A stretch of DNA of 64,000 nucleotides. Source: Entophlyctis helioformis. Taxonomy: Eukaryota > Chytridiomycota > Chytridiomycetes > Chytridiales > Chytriomycetaceae. The notes beneath the pieces are model-generated. The model did no database searches and was not told the DNA's origin. It worked only from the letters and a program-made list of their open reading frames with translations. This document shows, one piece after another, positions 10,945 through 24,400 of the stretch. The position numbers and the translations under genes are program-made. The stretch is taken from positions 107,985 through 171,984 of the forward strand of contig JAHLKH010000041.1 of the NCBI GenBank assembly GCA_025526915.1, given 5' to 3'. Within the stretch, counting starts at the first letter, position 1; every line of letters begins with the position of its first letter.

Positions 10945-13823
10945 TCAACTCGACGCTGGCGGCTCAGCAAGTGCTGATCCAGGCACAACGCGCTCGGTGT
11001 CGCCGTCCACAATCGCAAACGACCGCTCGCTGATATGGCGCGCCGCAGCAGAAGCAGCCGCAGGCGCACTTGCCGTTGCCGGATGGGTGATCTTGAGCGA
11101 CATGTTGCGTCCATGGCCGTTGGCGGACGCGGCTGCACGCACATGAGCAAACATGCATCCCGGCACACGGCAAAGCACGCCCTTCCAGCACGGCTTCGCG
11201 CCACGGTTCTCTGGCGGCATGAATGCACCACCGGCCGAGGCCACAACGGGTGCAGGCGGGTGGTAAAACCGGCATGCGGGGTTGAGGCAGTTGGGGTGGT
11301 GGCGGCACACGACAGATGCCCGCCAGCCGGACTTGCTGCTGCTGCTGCTGCGGCTCCCAAGCCAGACGACGCTTGAGCTAGGGCAACGGCCGCAGGACTT
11401 GGATGCGCGAGCCGGCAGTCGGGCCGCAAACACTTTTCGCCAAACTTGCAGACACCGGGCTTGACCGGCGTTGCGGATGTGGTGGCATGCTTGGCGGAAG
11501 AAGCCGAGGCTGCAGCAAGCAGAGACGCCTTGGCCAGCTGCTTCATGGCCGCCATGTCGCTGGGATGCATGTAGATGCACGCGTTGCCGCTCGTGCAGGT
11601 GGACAGATTGGGACACGGCTCAATGGGATGCCAAAAGGTGCACATGGCGCCGCGCGTGCACTTGGGAAAGAACCTGCATCTGACAAGACCTTCGGGCCTC
11701 CCACTGGCCAGTGTCGGTGTCTGCAGTGTTGGCGCAACGTCAATGGTATATGCCGCATCGCTGTCTCGATGGTTGTCCTGACCAGCGCCGTCGTCCATGC
11801 TGCGACGGTTCTCTCCCTCGGCAACAGGCGAATGACGCGAGCGGCGGCGGTCGTCATCAGAATCATCTTCTGACGAGGACGAGGACCTGCGGCGGAATCG
11901 GTCGGGCGTGCTGCTCTCCGAGACATGCTCTTGACGGCGGGCAGGCACCGAGTCGTGAAGCGTTGGCCCGAGACGAGACGAAATGCGCTCTGTCGGCAGA
12001 CGCCCGTCATCTTTGTCAGACCTGAATGCCGCTGGTGCGCGACCAACCAGAGAATCCACACGCGCAATCTTGGCGTCTGGTGCGCGTGCTGCAAGACCGA
12101 CAATGCTTGTCCCCAATGAGTCTGCTTGGTCCAGCGAAGACTGGACAGCGGCCAGCTTGCGCTTCAGGCGTGCGTTGAGGTCGACAGCCGCCGGTGAGGC
12201 CTTTGGGGTCGAGGCTGGTGCAGTTGGCTCAGTGCGAGAGCGTTCTGGGGATGCTGCTTCTGTCCTCGACTGCCGATCTGCCCTGCGTTCTTCTGATGCC
12301 GCGTCCGATACTCGGCGATCGCTGTGCGCCGGCAACGAATCCGAGATGCGTCTCGGCTGGTGCCCGCTTGCAACATCCTTGACATCTCTGAACGCTCGGC
12401 TAAACAGCCGGTTTGGGTCAGACGCTCTCTCCGATTGTGATCCCCTTATGTCCTGCGCACCGCCGTGCTTGGACTGTCCGTCAACGCCTTGCTCTGCACG
12501 ACCAGGAACAGGTCGTTCGCGCTCGGGACTGCGATACCGTTCGATAACCCGCTCAGCAGCGAGAACAGGGCTGGGCTTGGCATTCTTGCTGTGAAAGTGG
12601 TCACGCTGCGCGTCGCGACCATAATCTGGACTACGACGGCGAGTGCGGCTGAGGATCGGGCTGCGACTGCTACTGCGACTGCGACTGCCACTATGCTCGC
12701 GGTGTCCATTTCGAGTGCCGGGACTGGTGCCATTACGTCCAAAATCACGGGCTGGCAGATCCCGCTCGGGCCTGCGCTCCATGTGCCTCTGATGCTGCTC
12801 AAATGCCTGTCCCTGGCTTACTGAATGCGCATCTGGTCTGCGTCGGTCATCGTGCATCTGCTCTTGCTGTGTTTGCGGTCGCTGGTACTGGTGGTCATGG
12901 CCGCCTGGACGGCCGTCGCGCGACTGTTGGTGCCGCTGCGGTGAGCGGCTGGTGGAGCGATGCCGCTGTGGCGAGCGGCTGACGGAATGACGACGGCTGT
13001 GGATCCTTTCCGCAGCAGAAGATCTGGCAGGTGATGGCGATGCTTGTATCGATGGTTTGCGGCCACTATCCAAAACTGGGGAGCGAGATCTTTTGCGCTC
13101 AATAACGTGGTCACGTCTGTTATCCTTCTCGCGTGTGCTGTCTCTACCGTGCCGTTCATGCCGATCATGCCTGTCGCGACTGTCCCTCGACTCGTGCTTG
13201 TCATGCCTATCGCTCTTGCTGCTTCTGTCGGCTCTGTCCGTCCTGTCCGTCCTGTCTTTGTCGCGCGAGTCTCGCCGCTCGCGCCTGTCCTTGTCGTCCC
13301 TTGCCACATGAGAGTCGCGCCGTTCGCGGCGGTCCTTTCTGTCCTTGTCGCGCCTGTCGCGCGAGTCCCGTCTGCTGTGCCTGTCCCGCCTGTCGGCCGA
13401 GCGTCGACTCTCGCGAGAGTCTCGCCGGTCTCGTCTGTCCGACGATCGGCGATGCCCAGACTCGGCACTCGCCCTGTCGTCCGCCCTGTCGTCCGCCTGT
13501 CGCCGCTCTGCCGCCCCGTATCTGCGCCGGCTTGCTGGCCAGCCGGTCAAACACCCAAGAAGTGAACTCGCGTGACATGCCAGGCTCCATGACTGTAGGC
13601 ACGCAGGGGCAGGCGTCAGCCGGGATGCGGACAGCCAGCACACACACGCAGATGCAGACGCAGACGCAGACGCAGACGCACTCTCACACAGCTCGCGTTG
13701 CACCCAGTCGCGGGGCCTGTTGTCGCCGACCATCGTCTCGACGAGTTGCACAAGCAGCTCGCACGCTCGAGCCTTGATGTTGTGATCCAGCTCCACGAGC
13801 TTGGCCGCCATCGCCGCCTGCAT
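10945..13823 (-). CDS. poly(A)-binding CCCH zinc-finger protein, NAB2/ZC3H14-like
   Basis: Nuclear poly(A) RNA-binding protein involved in mRNA export and tail-length control. Exon 1 (13688-13823, start MQAAMAAK) joins exon 2 at 13592 to give the helical NAB2 N-terminal domain (RDWVQRELFMEPGMSREFTS). A long Arg/Asp/Ser-rich stretch of RRDSRD-type repeats follows, then RS-like sequence. The C-terminus carries five CCCH fingers of the NAB2 spacing: CRFFPKCTRGAMCTFWH, CPNLSTCTSGNACIYMH, CKFGEKCLRPDCRLAH, CRHHPNCLNPACRFYH and CWKGVLCRVPGCMFAH. Five fingers match ZC3H14 rather than yeast Nab2. The frame changes twice: near 13500-13560, and inside a (GCA)n tract near 11335-11350 between fingers 3 and 4. 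Either unrecognised splicing or sequence indels must explain this. Confidence 0.85.
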
Positions 13824-13967
13824 CCGTCCGTCCGTCCGTCCAGCAGCAGATGCACAGCGGGCACACGTTGTTGCCAGGGTGGGTTCGACGTCAGTCGCCA
13901 GTTGGGCGGCCGTCGAGCGATACGGCAGAGAATGCCTGCCACTGCCACTGGTAGCAGGCGGCACTCG

Positions 13968-14036
13968 GCCTGCACAGCACCACACGGCACCACACGGCAC
14001 AGCACCACACCACACGGCACCACACGGCACGCCGCT
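13968..14036. repeat. short GC-rich direct repeats (cacacggcac type)
   Basis: Several copies of a roughly 10-bp ACCACACGGC unit sit between the divergent NAB2 and RGG-protein genes, within the 275-bp intergenic space. They may lie in a 5' UTR or promoter; no function can be read from them. Confidence 0.6.
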
Positions 14037-14098
14037 CACTTGCGCACCTTTGTTTCCGTCGTGAGGCCATCGCCCGATCTTGTCGCTCCTCAGCAAAC

Positions 14099-15228
14099 AT
14101 GGCCATGGAGTCCGAGCCCCTCGACCCCAACACGGCCCACGGCCAGCTCGCCCGCCAACGCCTCGATGCGCTGCTGGCGGCCAGCCTGGGCTTGGACATG
14201 GACATGGACATGGGCACGGCGAGTAGCACCACCAGCGAGGCTGAGACCACCACCACCAGCAGCCAGCCAGCCGCCACAGACACGGCGCATGAGCCGCTCG
14301 ATGCCAACGCACCGGTCGCCTTTCGCCTGTTTGCGTCTCGGCCTGTCGAGCTCGTCAGCATCGTCGATACGTCCATGGACGACTGGAAGGTCAGCGACCC
14401 CCGTGTGTTTGAGTGGTCCACGTAAGCGCCTCCTGCCTTGCTGCTCGTGACGGCCTTCTTACAGCCACTTGCTGGCCTGGCCTCTTCATGGCCGATCCTC
14501 GGTGCTGACTCCCGGCTGGCAACCCGACCGTCACAGGCAGCAAGAGGCGTCGATCCGTGCCAAGCTCGCCAGTGTCGCCGTCTCAAACGACGACATCCTC
14601 AAGCAGTCGTCGCTTCCTGTGAGTTGCGCATCCGCCTCAACAGCGCGGCAGCATCATCGATCGTGTCTGGTGTGCTCACGCTGGGATCCGACAGGCCTCC
14701 TACCCACTGCGTGGTCTCATCACAGTCAGCAAAACCGGCAAAGTGACCGTGCCGCAACGGCCGCAGCGGCTCGGATCTGATCTCGTTCAACTGCCTGGCT
14801 ACCCGTCTGCACCTCGGTCGCTGCAACCAACGCCTAGTCCGGCAATGGCCAAGGCACGGTCACGGTCACGGTCGGGAGCAAAGGGAACCAACAAGTCGCT
14901 GCGTCGGAGACGGATTGACAAGCTGGTCGCAGAAGGGAAACTCGCTCGCAAGCCGTTCATTGCTGCCGCCAGCCAGCACTCCACATACAATTCATTCCGA
15001 CAGCCGTTTAGAGCACCAGTCATGTTTGGTCGCGGCGCATTTACAGGCGGCTTGGGCAGCTTCACCCGCGGCGGTTCCAGTGGCGGTGGAAGTGGAGGCG
15101 CTCCTGGACGAGGCGGCTTTTCGTCTGGCTTCTCGCGCGGTGGGTTCACAGGAGGCCAGCGAGGCAGGTTTGGCTCTGACCGCGGTCGTGGACGCGTCGG
15201 TTTTGGGCGTGGCGGCTCGTCGCAGTAG
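14099..15228 (+). CDS. uncharacterised protein with RGG-rich C-terminus
   Basis: A 336-residue protein; exons 14099-14421, 14465-14618 and 14695-15228 join with closing phases. The two introns are only 43 and 76 bp. The N-terminal third is acidic and Thr-rich. A conserved-looking middle (VAFRLFASRPVELVSI, then PLRGLITVSKTGKV) is followed by a basic linker (RSRSRSGAKGTNKSLRRRRI). The last 75 residues are Gly-rich with GRGG, TRGG and DRGRGR boxes, an RNA-binding/phase-separation type tail. I do not recognise the family. The RGG tail and the head-to-head position with the poly(A)-binding NAB2 gene suggest RNA metabolism, but that is inference. Confidence 0.8.
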
Positions 15229-15401
15229 TAGCATTGGCCGTCTCTCGCTTCCCGCTTGAACAAACCTGAATGCGATCTCGAGGCTGGCTGGTGGCAATAC
15301 ATTTGGCTTCATTCACCATATTCGAATCAATAGTCTTTGCAAAAACAAAACGAGCGCTGCTTCGTAGCTAGCCCATACCATGCCCCCAACATCATCGGAG
15401 A

Positions 15402-18400
15402 TCACTCATTTGCCTTGGCCGGCAGTGAGGGCTCGTTGGACAAATGCGAGTGCTCCAAAGGCTCCTTGTGCACCTTGGCAAACATCTCCTGCTCCTTCTT
15501 CCGGCGCGAGTTTCGTCGAGACGCAAACCCTGACCCGCCTCCTCCTGAACCTGCTGCGCTGCTGCTGTCCAGGTTGTCGGGCTGCGTTTGTGGCCCTTCG
15601 CCGTCTGTCTCGGGAATAAAGTTTCGTGCAACGCGATCTTGGGCTCGGTAGCCATTGCGGCGTGATGAATTGACGCGGATAATGGACTTTTCGGGTGCGG
15701 CAAGCTGCTCCGAGTGCTTCGCGTCTGTTGGATCAGCCTGCGGTGGCAGACCTCCCACAACAGGCCGGTTGGATCGCGGTGCAGTTGTTCTTTCTGACCG
15801 GTTGGGGGTGTCGGGTACAATCAGAGGTTCTGGCGGTCCAGCAATGTCATCTGGGTTGAGTGGAACAAAGTCGTCGTCATAGTCGTTGGACTGGTTCTGT
15901 CGCTCTTCGGTGCGCGCTTCAGAGGCTGCTGGCTCGGCTGCTTGAGTTGGCTGGGTGGCAACCCCAAGATCCACCTTGGAGCCCGATGCCGACATGGCGA
16001 TCAGGCCAGCAGACTGGGTCGCTGCGAGCGGCTGCTTCTTGAGACTGTCCGCTGATCCAGCCTTCTTGGCCAGATCTGCTTTGCTGCCTGTAGCCTGGGC
16101 ACGACTCTTTGGCGTTGTCGGTGCCGTCAAACTTGTCACGCTGGCTGATGAACCAGACTTGGTCAATTTTGTAGTTGTGGACGCCGACTTGGCCATTTGA
16201 AGACTCTTGGTGCTGCTGCTACTGCCAAGCGGCTGAGACCCCTTACTTTCAGGAGCTTCCTTGGACACAACCATGCTCGCTCCATCAGTGCCTTCGGCCG
16301 CTTGCTTCAAACTGCGCGTAGAGGATGGACGCGACAGTGCGGGTTTAGGCGCATCGCCAGATGGTGCACGCGGTGCAGCCGCTGAGCCGGTTCCTCGCAG
16401 ACTGCTTGTGCTTTGGCTCTTGTGGAGCGAGCTAGACGACCCAGAGTTGGCCATCGCCTTCTTTAGCAAAGACGTGGGCTGCTTGCTGTGACTCGACAGA
16501 TCTGCCTTGGAGCGAGAAGTGCTGGATTTGGAGGGCGGCTGGGGTGGATCAACGAGGCCGGCCAACTGAGATGCGCTGGCATGACGTGAGATCGGGGTTG
16601 CAGTTGATTTCACGTTACGAGCTGAAGCAGGGCTGCCAACAGACGCACGACTTGCAGACCTACTGTGAGAGGCGACTGCAGGTGTAATGGATTGCTGAGA
16701 GGTGGAACGAGAGATTGGCCGACTGTTGGACACTTGCTTGTTTTGCGCATCAGAGGTGGAAGTGGCCAGGGGTGTCTTTTCACTGCCGGCACGAGATAAT
16801 GGCGCACTCGGAGGCAGATCCGTGCGTGTGGCGCGATCAAAGGACATTGAGCCGGCAACCTCGCTGTGTCGATCATCCGACAGTGGCTGCTGGTGGCTCT
16901 GAGCTCTTGACAGCGGTGCACTTGGAGGAAGGTCTGTCCGTGTGGCGCGGTCGAACGACATTGAACCGGCAACCTCGCTGTGGCGATCATCCGACAGTGG
17001 CTGCTTGTGGCTCTGAGCTTTTGACAATGGCGCACTTGGAGGAAGGTCTGTCCGTGTGGCACGGTCGAACGACATCGACCCTGCGACCTCGCTATGGCGA
17101 TCATCCGACAGTGGCTGCTTGTGGCTCTGAGCTCTTGACAATGGCGCACTTGGTGGAAGGTCTGTCCGCATGGCGCGGTCGAACGACATCGATCCGGCAA
17201 CCTCACTGTGTCGGTCATCCGTCAATGGCTGTTGGTGGCTCTGAGCTCTTGACAGTGGTGCACTCGGTGGAAGGTCTGTCCGTGTGGCACGGTCGAACGA
17301 CATCGATCCGGCAACCTCGCTGTGTCGGTCATCCGTCAATGGCTGCTGGTGGCTCTGAGCTCTTGACAGCGGTGCACTCGGTGGAAGGTCTGTCCGTGTG
17401 GCACGATCAAACGACATCGATCCGGCAACCTCACTGTGTCGGCCATCCGTCAATGGCTGTTGGTGGCTCTGAGCTCTTGACAGTGGTGCACTCGGTGGAA
17501 GATCCGTCCGCATGGCGCGGTCGAAGGACATCGATCCGGCAACCTCACTGTGTCGGTCATCCGTCAATGGCTGCTGGTGGCTCTGAGCTCTTGACAGCGG
17601 TGCACTCGGTGGAAGATCCGTCCGCATGGCGCGGTCGAAGGACATCGATCCGGCAACCTCACTGTGGCGATCATCCGTCAATGGCTGTTGGTGGCTCTGA
17701 GCTCTTGACAGTGGTGCACTTGGAGGAAGGTCTGTCCGTGTGGCACGATCGAACGACATCGATCCGGCAACCTCACTGTGTCGGTCATCCGACAGTGGCT
17801 GTTGGTGGCTCTGAGCTCTTGACAGTGGTGCACTCGGTGGAAGGTCTGTCCGTGTGGCACGATCGAACGACATTGAACCGGCAACCTCGCTGTGTCTGTC
17901 ATCCGTCAATGGCTGTTGGTGGCTCTGAGCTCTTGACAGCGGTGCACTCGGTGGAAGGTCTGTCCGTGTGGCACGATCGAACGACATCGATCCGGCAACC
18001 TCACTGTGTCGGTCATCCGACAGTGGCTGTTGGTGGCTCTGAGCTCTTGACAGTGGTGCACTCGGTGGAAGGTCTGTCCGTGTGGCACGATCGAACGACA
18101 TCGATCCGGCAACCTCACTGTGTCGGTCATCCGACAGTGGCTGTTGGTGGCTCTGAGCTCTTGACAGTGGTGCACTCGGTGGAAGGTCTGTCCGTGTGGC
18201 ACGATCGAACGACATCGATCCGGCAACCTCACTGTGTCGGTCATCCGACAGTGGCTGTTGGTGGCTCTGAGCTCTTGACAGTGGTGCACTTGGAGGAAGG
18301 TCTGTCCGTGTGGCACGATCGAACGACATCGATCCGGCAACCTCACTGTGTCGGTCATCCGTCAATGGCTGTTGGTGGCTCTGAGCTCTTGACAGTGGCG

Positions 18401-21400
18401 CACTTGGAGGCAGATCCGTGCGTGTGGCACGATCGAACGACATCGATCCGGCAACCTCACTGTGTCGGTCATCCGTCAATGGCTGTTGGTGGCTCTGAGC
18501 TCTTGACAGTGGTGCACTCGGTGGAAGATCCGTGCGTGTGGCGCGATCAAACGACATTGAACCGGCAACCTCACTGTGGCGATCATCCGACAGTGGCTGT
18601 TGGTGGCTCTGAGCACGCGACAGTGGCGCACTCGGAGGCAGATCCGTGCGTGTGGCGCGATCAAAGGACATCGATCCGGCAACCTCGCTGTGGCGATCAT
18701 CCGTCAATGGCTGCTGATGGCTCTGAGCTCTTGACAGTGGTGCACTCGGTGGAAGATCCGTCCGCATGGCGCGGTCGAACGACATTGAACCGGCAACCTC
18801 ACTGTGGCGATCATCCGACAGTGGCTGCTGATGGCTCTGAGCTCTTGACAGTGGTGCACTCGGTGGAAGATCCGTCCGCATGGCGCGGTCGAACGACATT
18901 GAACCGGCAACCTCACTGTGTCGGTCATCCGACAGTGGCTGTTGGTGGCTCTGAGCTCTTGACAGTGGTGCACTCGGTGGAAGGTCTGTCCGTGTGGCAC
19001 GATCGAACGACATCGATCCGGCAACCTCACTGTGTCGGTCATCCGTCAATGGCTGTTGGTGGCTCTGAGCTCTTGACAGTGGCGCACTCGGAGGCAGATC
19101 CGTGCGTGTGGCGCGATCAAACGACATTGAACCGGCAACCTCACTGTGGCGATCATCAGACAGTGGCTGTTGGTGGCTCTGAGCTCTTGACAGTGGTGCA
19201 CTCGGAGGCAGATCCGTGCGTGTGGCGCGATCAACGACATTGAACCGGCAACCTCACTGTGTCGGTCATCCGTCAATGGCTGTTGGTGGCTCTGAGCTCT
19301 TGACAGTGGTGCACTCGGAGGCAGATCCGTGCGTGTGGCGGATCAAACGACATTGAACCGGCAACCTCACTGTGTCGGTCATCCGTCAATGGCTGTTGGT
19401 GGCTCTGAGCTCTTGACAGCGGTGCGCTAGGAGGCAGATCTGTCCGCATGGCGCGATCAAACGACATCGATCCTGCGACTTCGCTATGGCGATCATCAGA
19501 CAGTGGCTGTTGGTGGCTCTCAGCTCTTGACAGTGGCGCACTCGGAGGAAGGTCTGTCCGCGTAGCACGATCGAACGACATTGAACCGGCAACCTCACTG
19601 TGTCGGTCATCCGACAGTGGCTGTTGGTGGCTCTGAGCACGCGACAGTGGCGCACTCGGAGGCAGATCCGTGCGTGTGGCACGATCGAACGACATTGAAC
19701 CGGCAACCTCACTGTGTCTGTCATCCGTCAATGGCTGTTGGTGGCTCTGAGCTCTTGACAGCGGTGCACTCGGTGGAAGATCCGTCCGCATGGCGCGGTC
19801 GAACGACATTGAACCGGCAACCTCGCTGTGTCGGTCATCCGTCAATGGCTGTTGGTGGCTCTCAGCTCTTGACAGTGGCGCACTCGGAGGAAGATCCGTC
19901 CGCATGGCGCGGTCGAAGGACATCGATCCGGCAACCTCACTGTGTCGGTCATCCGTCAATGGCTGCTGGTGGCTCTGAGCTCTTGACAGTGGTGCACTCG
20001 GTGGAAGATCCGTCCGCATGGCGCGGTCGAAGGACATCGATCCGGCAACCTCACTGTGTCGGTCATCCGTCAATGGCTGCTGGTGGCTCTGAGCTCTTGA
20101 CAGTGGTGCACTCGGTGGAAGGTCTGTCCGCGTAGCACGATCGAACGACATTGAACCGGCAACCTCACTGTGGCGATCATCCGACAGTGGCTGTTGGGTG
20201 GCTCTGAGCACGCGACAGTGGCGCACTCGGAGGCAGATCCGTGCGTGTGGCGCGATCAAACGACATTGATCCTGCGACCTCACTGTGTCGGTCATCCGAC
20301 AGTGGCTGCTGATGGCTCTGAGCACGCGACAGTGGTGCACTCGGTGGAAGATCCGTCCGCATGGCACGATCAAAGGACATCGATCCGGCAACCTCACTGT
20401 GGCGATCATCCGACAGTGGCTGTTGGTGGCTCTGAGCTCTTGACAGTGGTGCACTTGGTGGAAGGTCTGTCCGTGTGGCACGATCAAAGGACATCGATCC
20501 GGCAACCTCGCTATGGCGATCATCCGACAGTGGCTGCTGATGGCTCTGAGCTCTTGACAGTGGTGCACTCGGTGGAAGATCCGTCCGCATGGCGCGGTCG
20601 AACGACATTGAACCGGCAACCTCACTGTGGCGATCATCCGACAGTGGCTGCTGATGGCTCTGAGCACGCGACAGTGGTGCACTCGGTGGAAGATCCGTCC
20701 GCATGGCGCGGTCGAACGACATTGAACCGGCAACCTCACTGTGGCGATCATCCGACAGTGGCTGCTGATGGCTCTGAGCTCTTGACAGTGGTGCACTCGG
20801 TGGAAGATCCGTCCGCATGGCGCGGTCGAACGACATTGAACCGGCAACCTCACTGTGGCGATCATCAGACAGTGGCTGTTGATGGCTCTGAGCTCTTGAC
20901 AGTGGCGCACTCGGAGGCAGATCCGTGCGTGTGGCGCGATCAAAGGACATCGATCCGGCAACCTCACTGTGGCGATCATCCGACAGTGGCTGTTGGTGGC
21001 TCTGAGCTCTTGACAGCGGTGCACTTGGTGGAAGGTCTGTCCGTGTGGCACGATCAAAGGACATCGATCCGGCAACCTCGCTATGGCGATCATCCGACAG
21101 TGGCTGCTGATGGCTCTGAGCACGCGAAAGTGGTGCGCTTGGAGGCAGATCCGTGCGTGTGGCGCGGTCGAAGGACATCGATCCTGCAACGCTCTTGGGC
21201 CGTGTTTCGGCCAAAGGTTTACCGGCACTTGCTGCCCGTGACAGCTGTGGAGTACCCTTTCCACTTGCTGGTTTCGTCCCAGATACGTCCGCCCGACTCT
21301 GCCGAACACTTGCCGGGTTCGATGGAGCACGTGGCGGAAGTTCGGCTCCAATCTGATCGGAACTGCCTTTTGGACTGCCGGTGGGCTCGGCGTCTGCATC

Positions 21401-24400
21401 CACAGAACTTGAAATGATATCCATGGACGACGAAGCAGCCAGACGCTTTCTGCTTGCAGCTCGAGAAAGCGGCGCACTGGGTGGCAGTGGCGATCGGCGT
21501 GCTTGTTCAATCGAGTTGCTTCGGCTGCGAGAGCCTGGCTGGTCTACTGCAGTTGACGCCAATCGCGTTTGAGAGACCTGTCTTGAGGCTGATGCGCTGG
21601 TGGGTCGGTCGACGGCGGGCTTGGACACTGACGATCTGGGAGTCTCCTTTGCAACGCTGGATGCGGATGCTGCCGATGCAAGTTTGGCCTGTGAGGCAGA
21701 CGCCGCGCGCTGAGCACCGCTCGCAGATCCAACGCTGTGCGTGCTGTCAGTCTTCTTGATACTAGCCTTCGACGCCGACTTTTGCAGGCTGGCAGCCGAA
21801 GGTGTTTTGGGAAGACTGGCGGCGTTTGTCTCGACCGCTGCAGGTGCGTGAATCTCATGATCTTCCAATGCCTCAAACTCTGCGTCGCCGTACATTTCGT
21901 CAGCGTCTGCTGCGTCGTGATGGGACTGCAGATTGTCTGGCAAAGGTTGGTCTTCCAGGTCAACGTGCACTCCAGCCATGGCGGCGTCTGGGGCCTCTTG
22001 CTGTTGCTCGGCAGGTGCTCCAATACTTTGACGCGACGCAGTACGTGATGCCAGCTTTGGCTCCGCCTTGACACTTGTGCGTGACGTTTGGCGTGAGATA
22101 TTGTTGGGAGATGCCGACATGGGCCGTGCAACAGCGTTGGTGGTGCTTGGTGTGCGGGACAAATCACGCTGGCTGGAGGCAGACGATGCGCGCTTGATGC
22201 TTGCGGTTGATACACTCCGCTGCTGAGCAGCATCCGTTTGAGAACCCTGCTTGAGGCTGTGGGTACTCTGGCGAGCAGACTGGGATGCTGCCTTGGGCGA
22301 AGACGGCGGCTGTGGGTCTGCCAATGTAGCTGGCGCTGCAAGTTTGTTGAGAGATGCGGCGCGCGATGCAGGGCCTGCCGATTCCATCACAATACTCGCG
22401 TTAGTGCTGAGCAGGCAGCGGAGCAGAGCATTCAAGCATTCCACTTACGCGACTGGATACTGCGGTTGCTTGCACTCTTTTCAAGGAGTGCGCGAGACGC
22501 AGACTTGCTGCCAAGATTGGCACGCGATGACGACGTGGCCGCTTGCTTTGCCAGTGATGCCGTGCTTCCCGCCAGCTTTTCCTTGCTTGCCGCACGACTG
22601 ACCACAGCACCATCTGAAGCGTTTGCGGGCGGCTTTCCGGATGAGCTGCCAGCACTTCCAGTTGATGCGCTGTGCTTTAGCTCAGCAGATGCCGATGTCG
22701 AGATTTGTGCTGCCTCGTATGGCTCAGCCTGGGCAGATGGCTGCTCAGACTCGTCTTCGGCGATGCGATCCTCATGGTGCACTTCCTGGTGAGTCTCGCT
22801 TGCGCGATGGTCCTCGAACGCATCAAGCGAATACGAAGTTGTTCCATGGATAATCGCGTCGGGCTCACCGCGCTGGGACGACGGCTGGTGGTCGGACAAG
22901 TGATCCTCAAAGGCATCGATAGAATACGACGCCGAAGCAGGCTGGCCCGGGCTAGTAGCCTCGCGGTGTTGGCGAGAAGCGTGGCTATGATCCGATAGAT
23001 GATCCTCAAAGGCATCAAGCGAGTACTGGACGTCTTCGGCGTGCTGGCTGTCTGCCTGAAGATGCTCGGCAGACGCTTTGGGCTCACTCATTGGAGGCGG
23101 CGAGGAAGAGTCGACCTGCTGCTCGACCGAGGTGTCAACATCAGCAGTGATGGCAGGCTCGTCAGGTACTTTGGCAACTGCAGCATGCTCCTGGACATCA
23201 TCGTGCTGGACAGGCTCCGCAGACTGCAGATCAGCGCGAGACTGACGTTGCGAAGCTGGCTGTGAAGCCGGCTGCTGAACACCTGGCTGCTGAACGTCTG
23301 GCTGAGATGGCGCTTTTGCAATGGACGTTCTGGAGGCTGTTTTGGATCCGAGCGATCGAACACTTGCCGCCTTTGCCGCCTCGGCAAGGTTGGTCTTGGA
23401 CTGGCTTCTTGACGCTGCACGCGATGCAGCGCGCGAGGCTGTCCGCGAAGCAGGGCCAGCAGAGGGGGGTCGTGACGCCGGCGCTGACGGAGGACGCGTT
23501 GCTGGAGCTGAGGGCTGTCTTGATGTGGGGGCAGAAGGCGGTCGTGATGCGCTTCTGGCCACCTGCTCGTCAACAGTCGCGGTCTCGGCTGGTGCAGCAT
23601 GATCATGCACTTCAGTGTGTGCGTCTGCAAGACGATCGACGGTTTCCGCGGTGCTAGTGTTGGCTGCCAGACTAGCAGTCGATGCCACTCTTGCTGTGCT
23701 GGGGGCCTTGGCAAGGACAGCTTGAGAGGTGACCTGAGAGGCACGCCTAGATCCTGGCGACGATTCAGCACCACAGGGAGCGCTATGCAGAGACGCAGCC
23801 GACGCGGGACGAGAGGCTGAACGTTCGAGCAGGCGGCTTGTGCTTGGTGCTTTGGATGCAAGCGCCGTCTGCGAAGCACGGGCAGATGCGGGGGCTGCCT
23901 GCTCAATGCCGGCCATGCTGGATGTCTTGGCAAGCTGTGTCTTGGAGGCGCGCGGCGACGCGGCATTCGAGCCTCCAATGTTGGCTGCCGACTGGACTCG
24001 TGAAGCAGGCTTGGACGGCGTTTTTGGTGCATCGCCCTGCACGTCGTCGTGGGGTTGGTGCTCTTCGGCCAGCTGGACAGCCGAGTGACGAGCAGACCCA
24101 GGGCGGGAAGGCTCTGCACGGATGCTGTGCTGGGAAGCACGAGCGCTAGGCGGTTTTTCAGCAACAACCTCATCGTGCTGGTGATGATCAGTAGCCTCTT
24201 GTGGCTCGTCCGCGTGCTCCTCAAACTCTTCAGAGTACTGCTTGGAAGGCTCCTCTGGCGCGTGCTCTTCCGACGCAGCCTTGTCGTGGGCTGCGGGTGC
24301 TTCGATGAGCGTATCATCTTGGGCAACGGCCGGCTGCTCGACGTCAGGTGCTGGCAAAGCGTCAAAGTCATCGAGAATTCCGTAGGGATCGGTTGCTGCT

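Noticed and set aside
16715..19243. 842-codon open frame on the plus strand across the minisatellite
   Set aside because: It is the mirror of the 114-bp coding repeat; because the unit is a multiple of three, several frames stay open by periodicity. Composition is not protein-like and it has no flanking domain.
16785..21195. Regular direct repeats resembling a CRISPR array
   Set aside because: There are no unique spacers; the whole 114-bp unit repeats and is in frame with a coding exon of a eukaryotic gene.
20170..21417. Second long plus-strand frame (415 codons) in the repeat array
   Set aside because: Same periodicity effect as the larger antisense frame.
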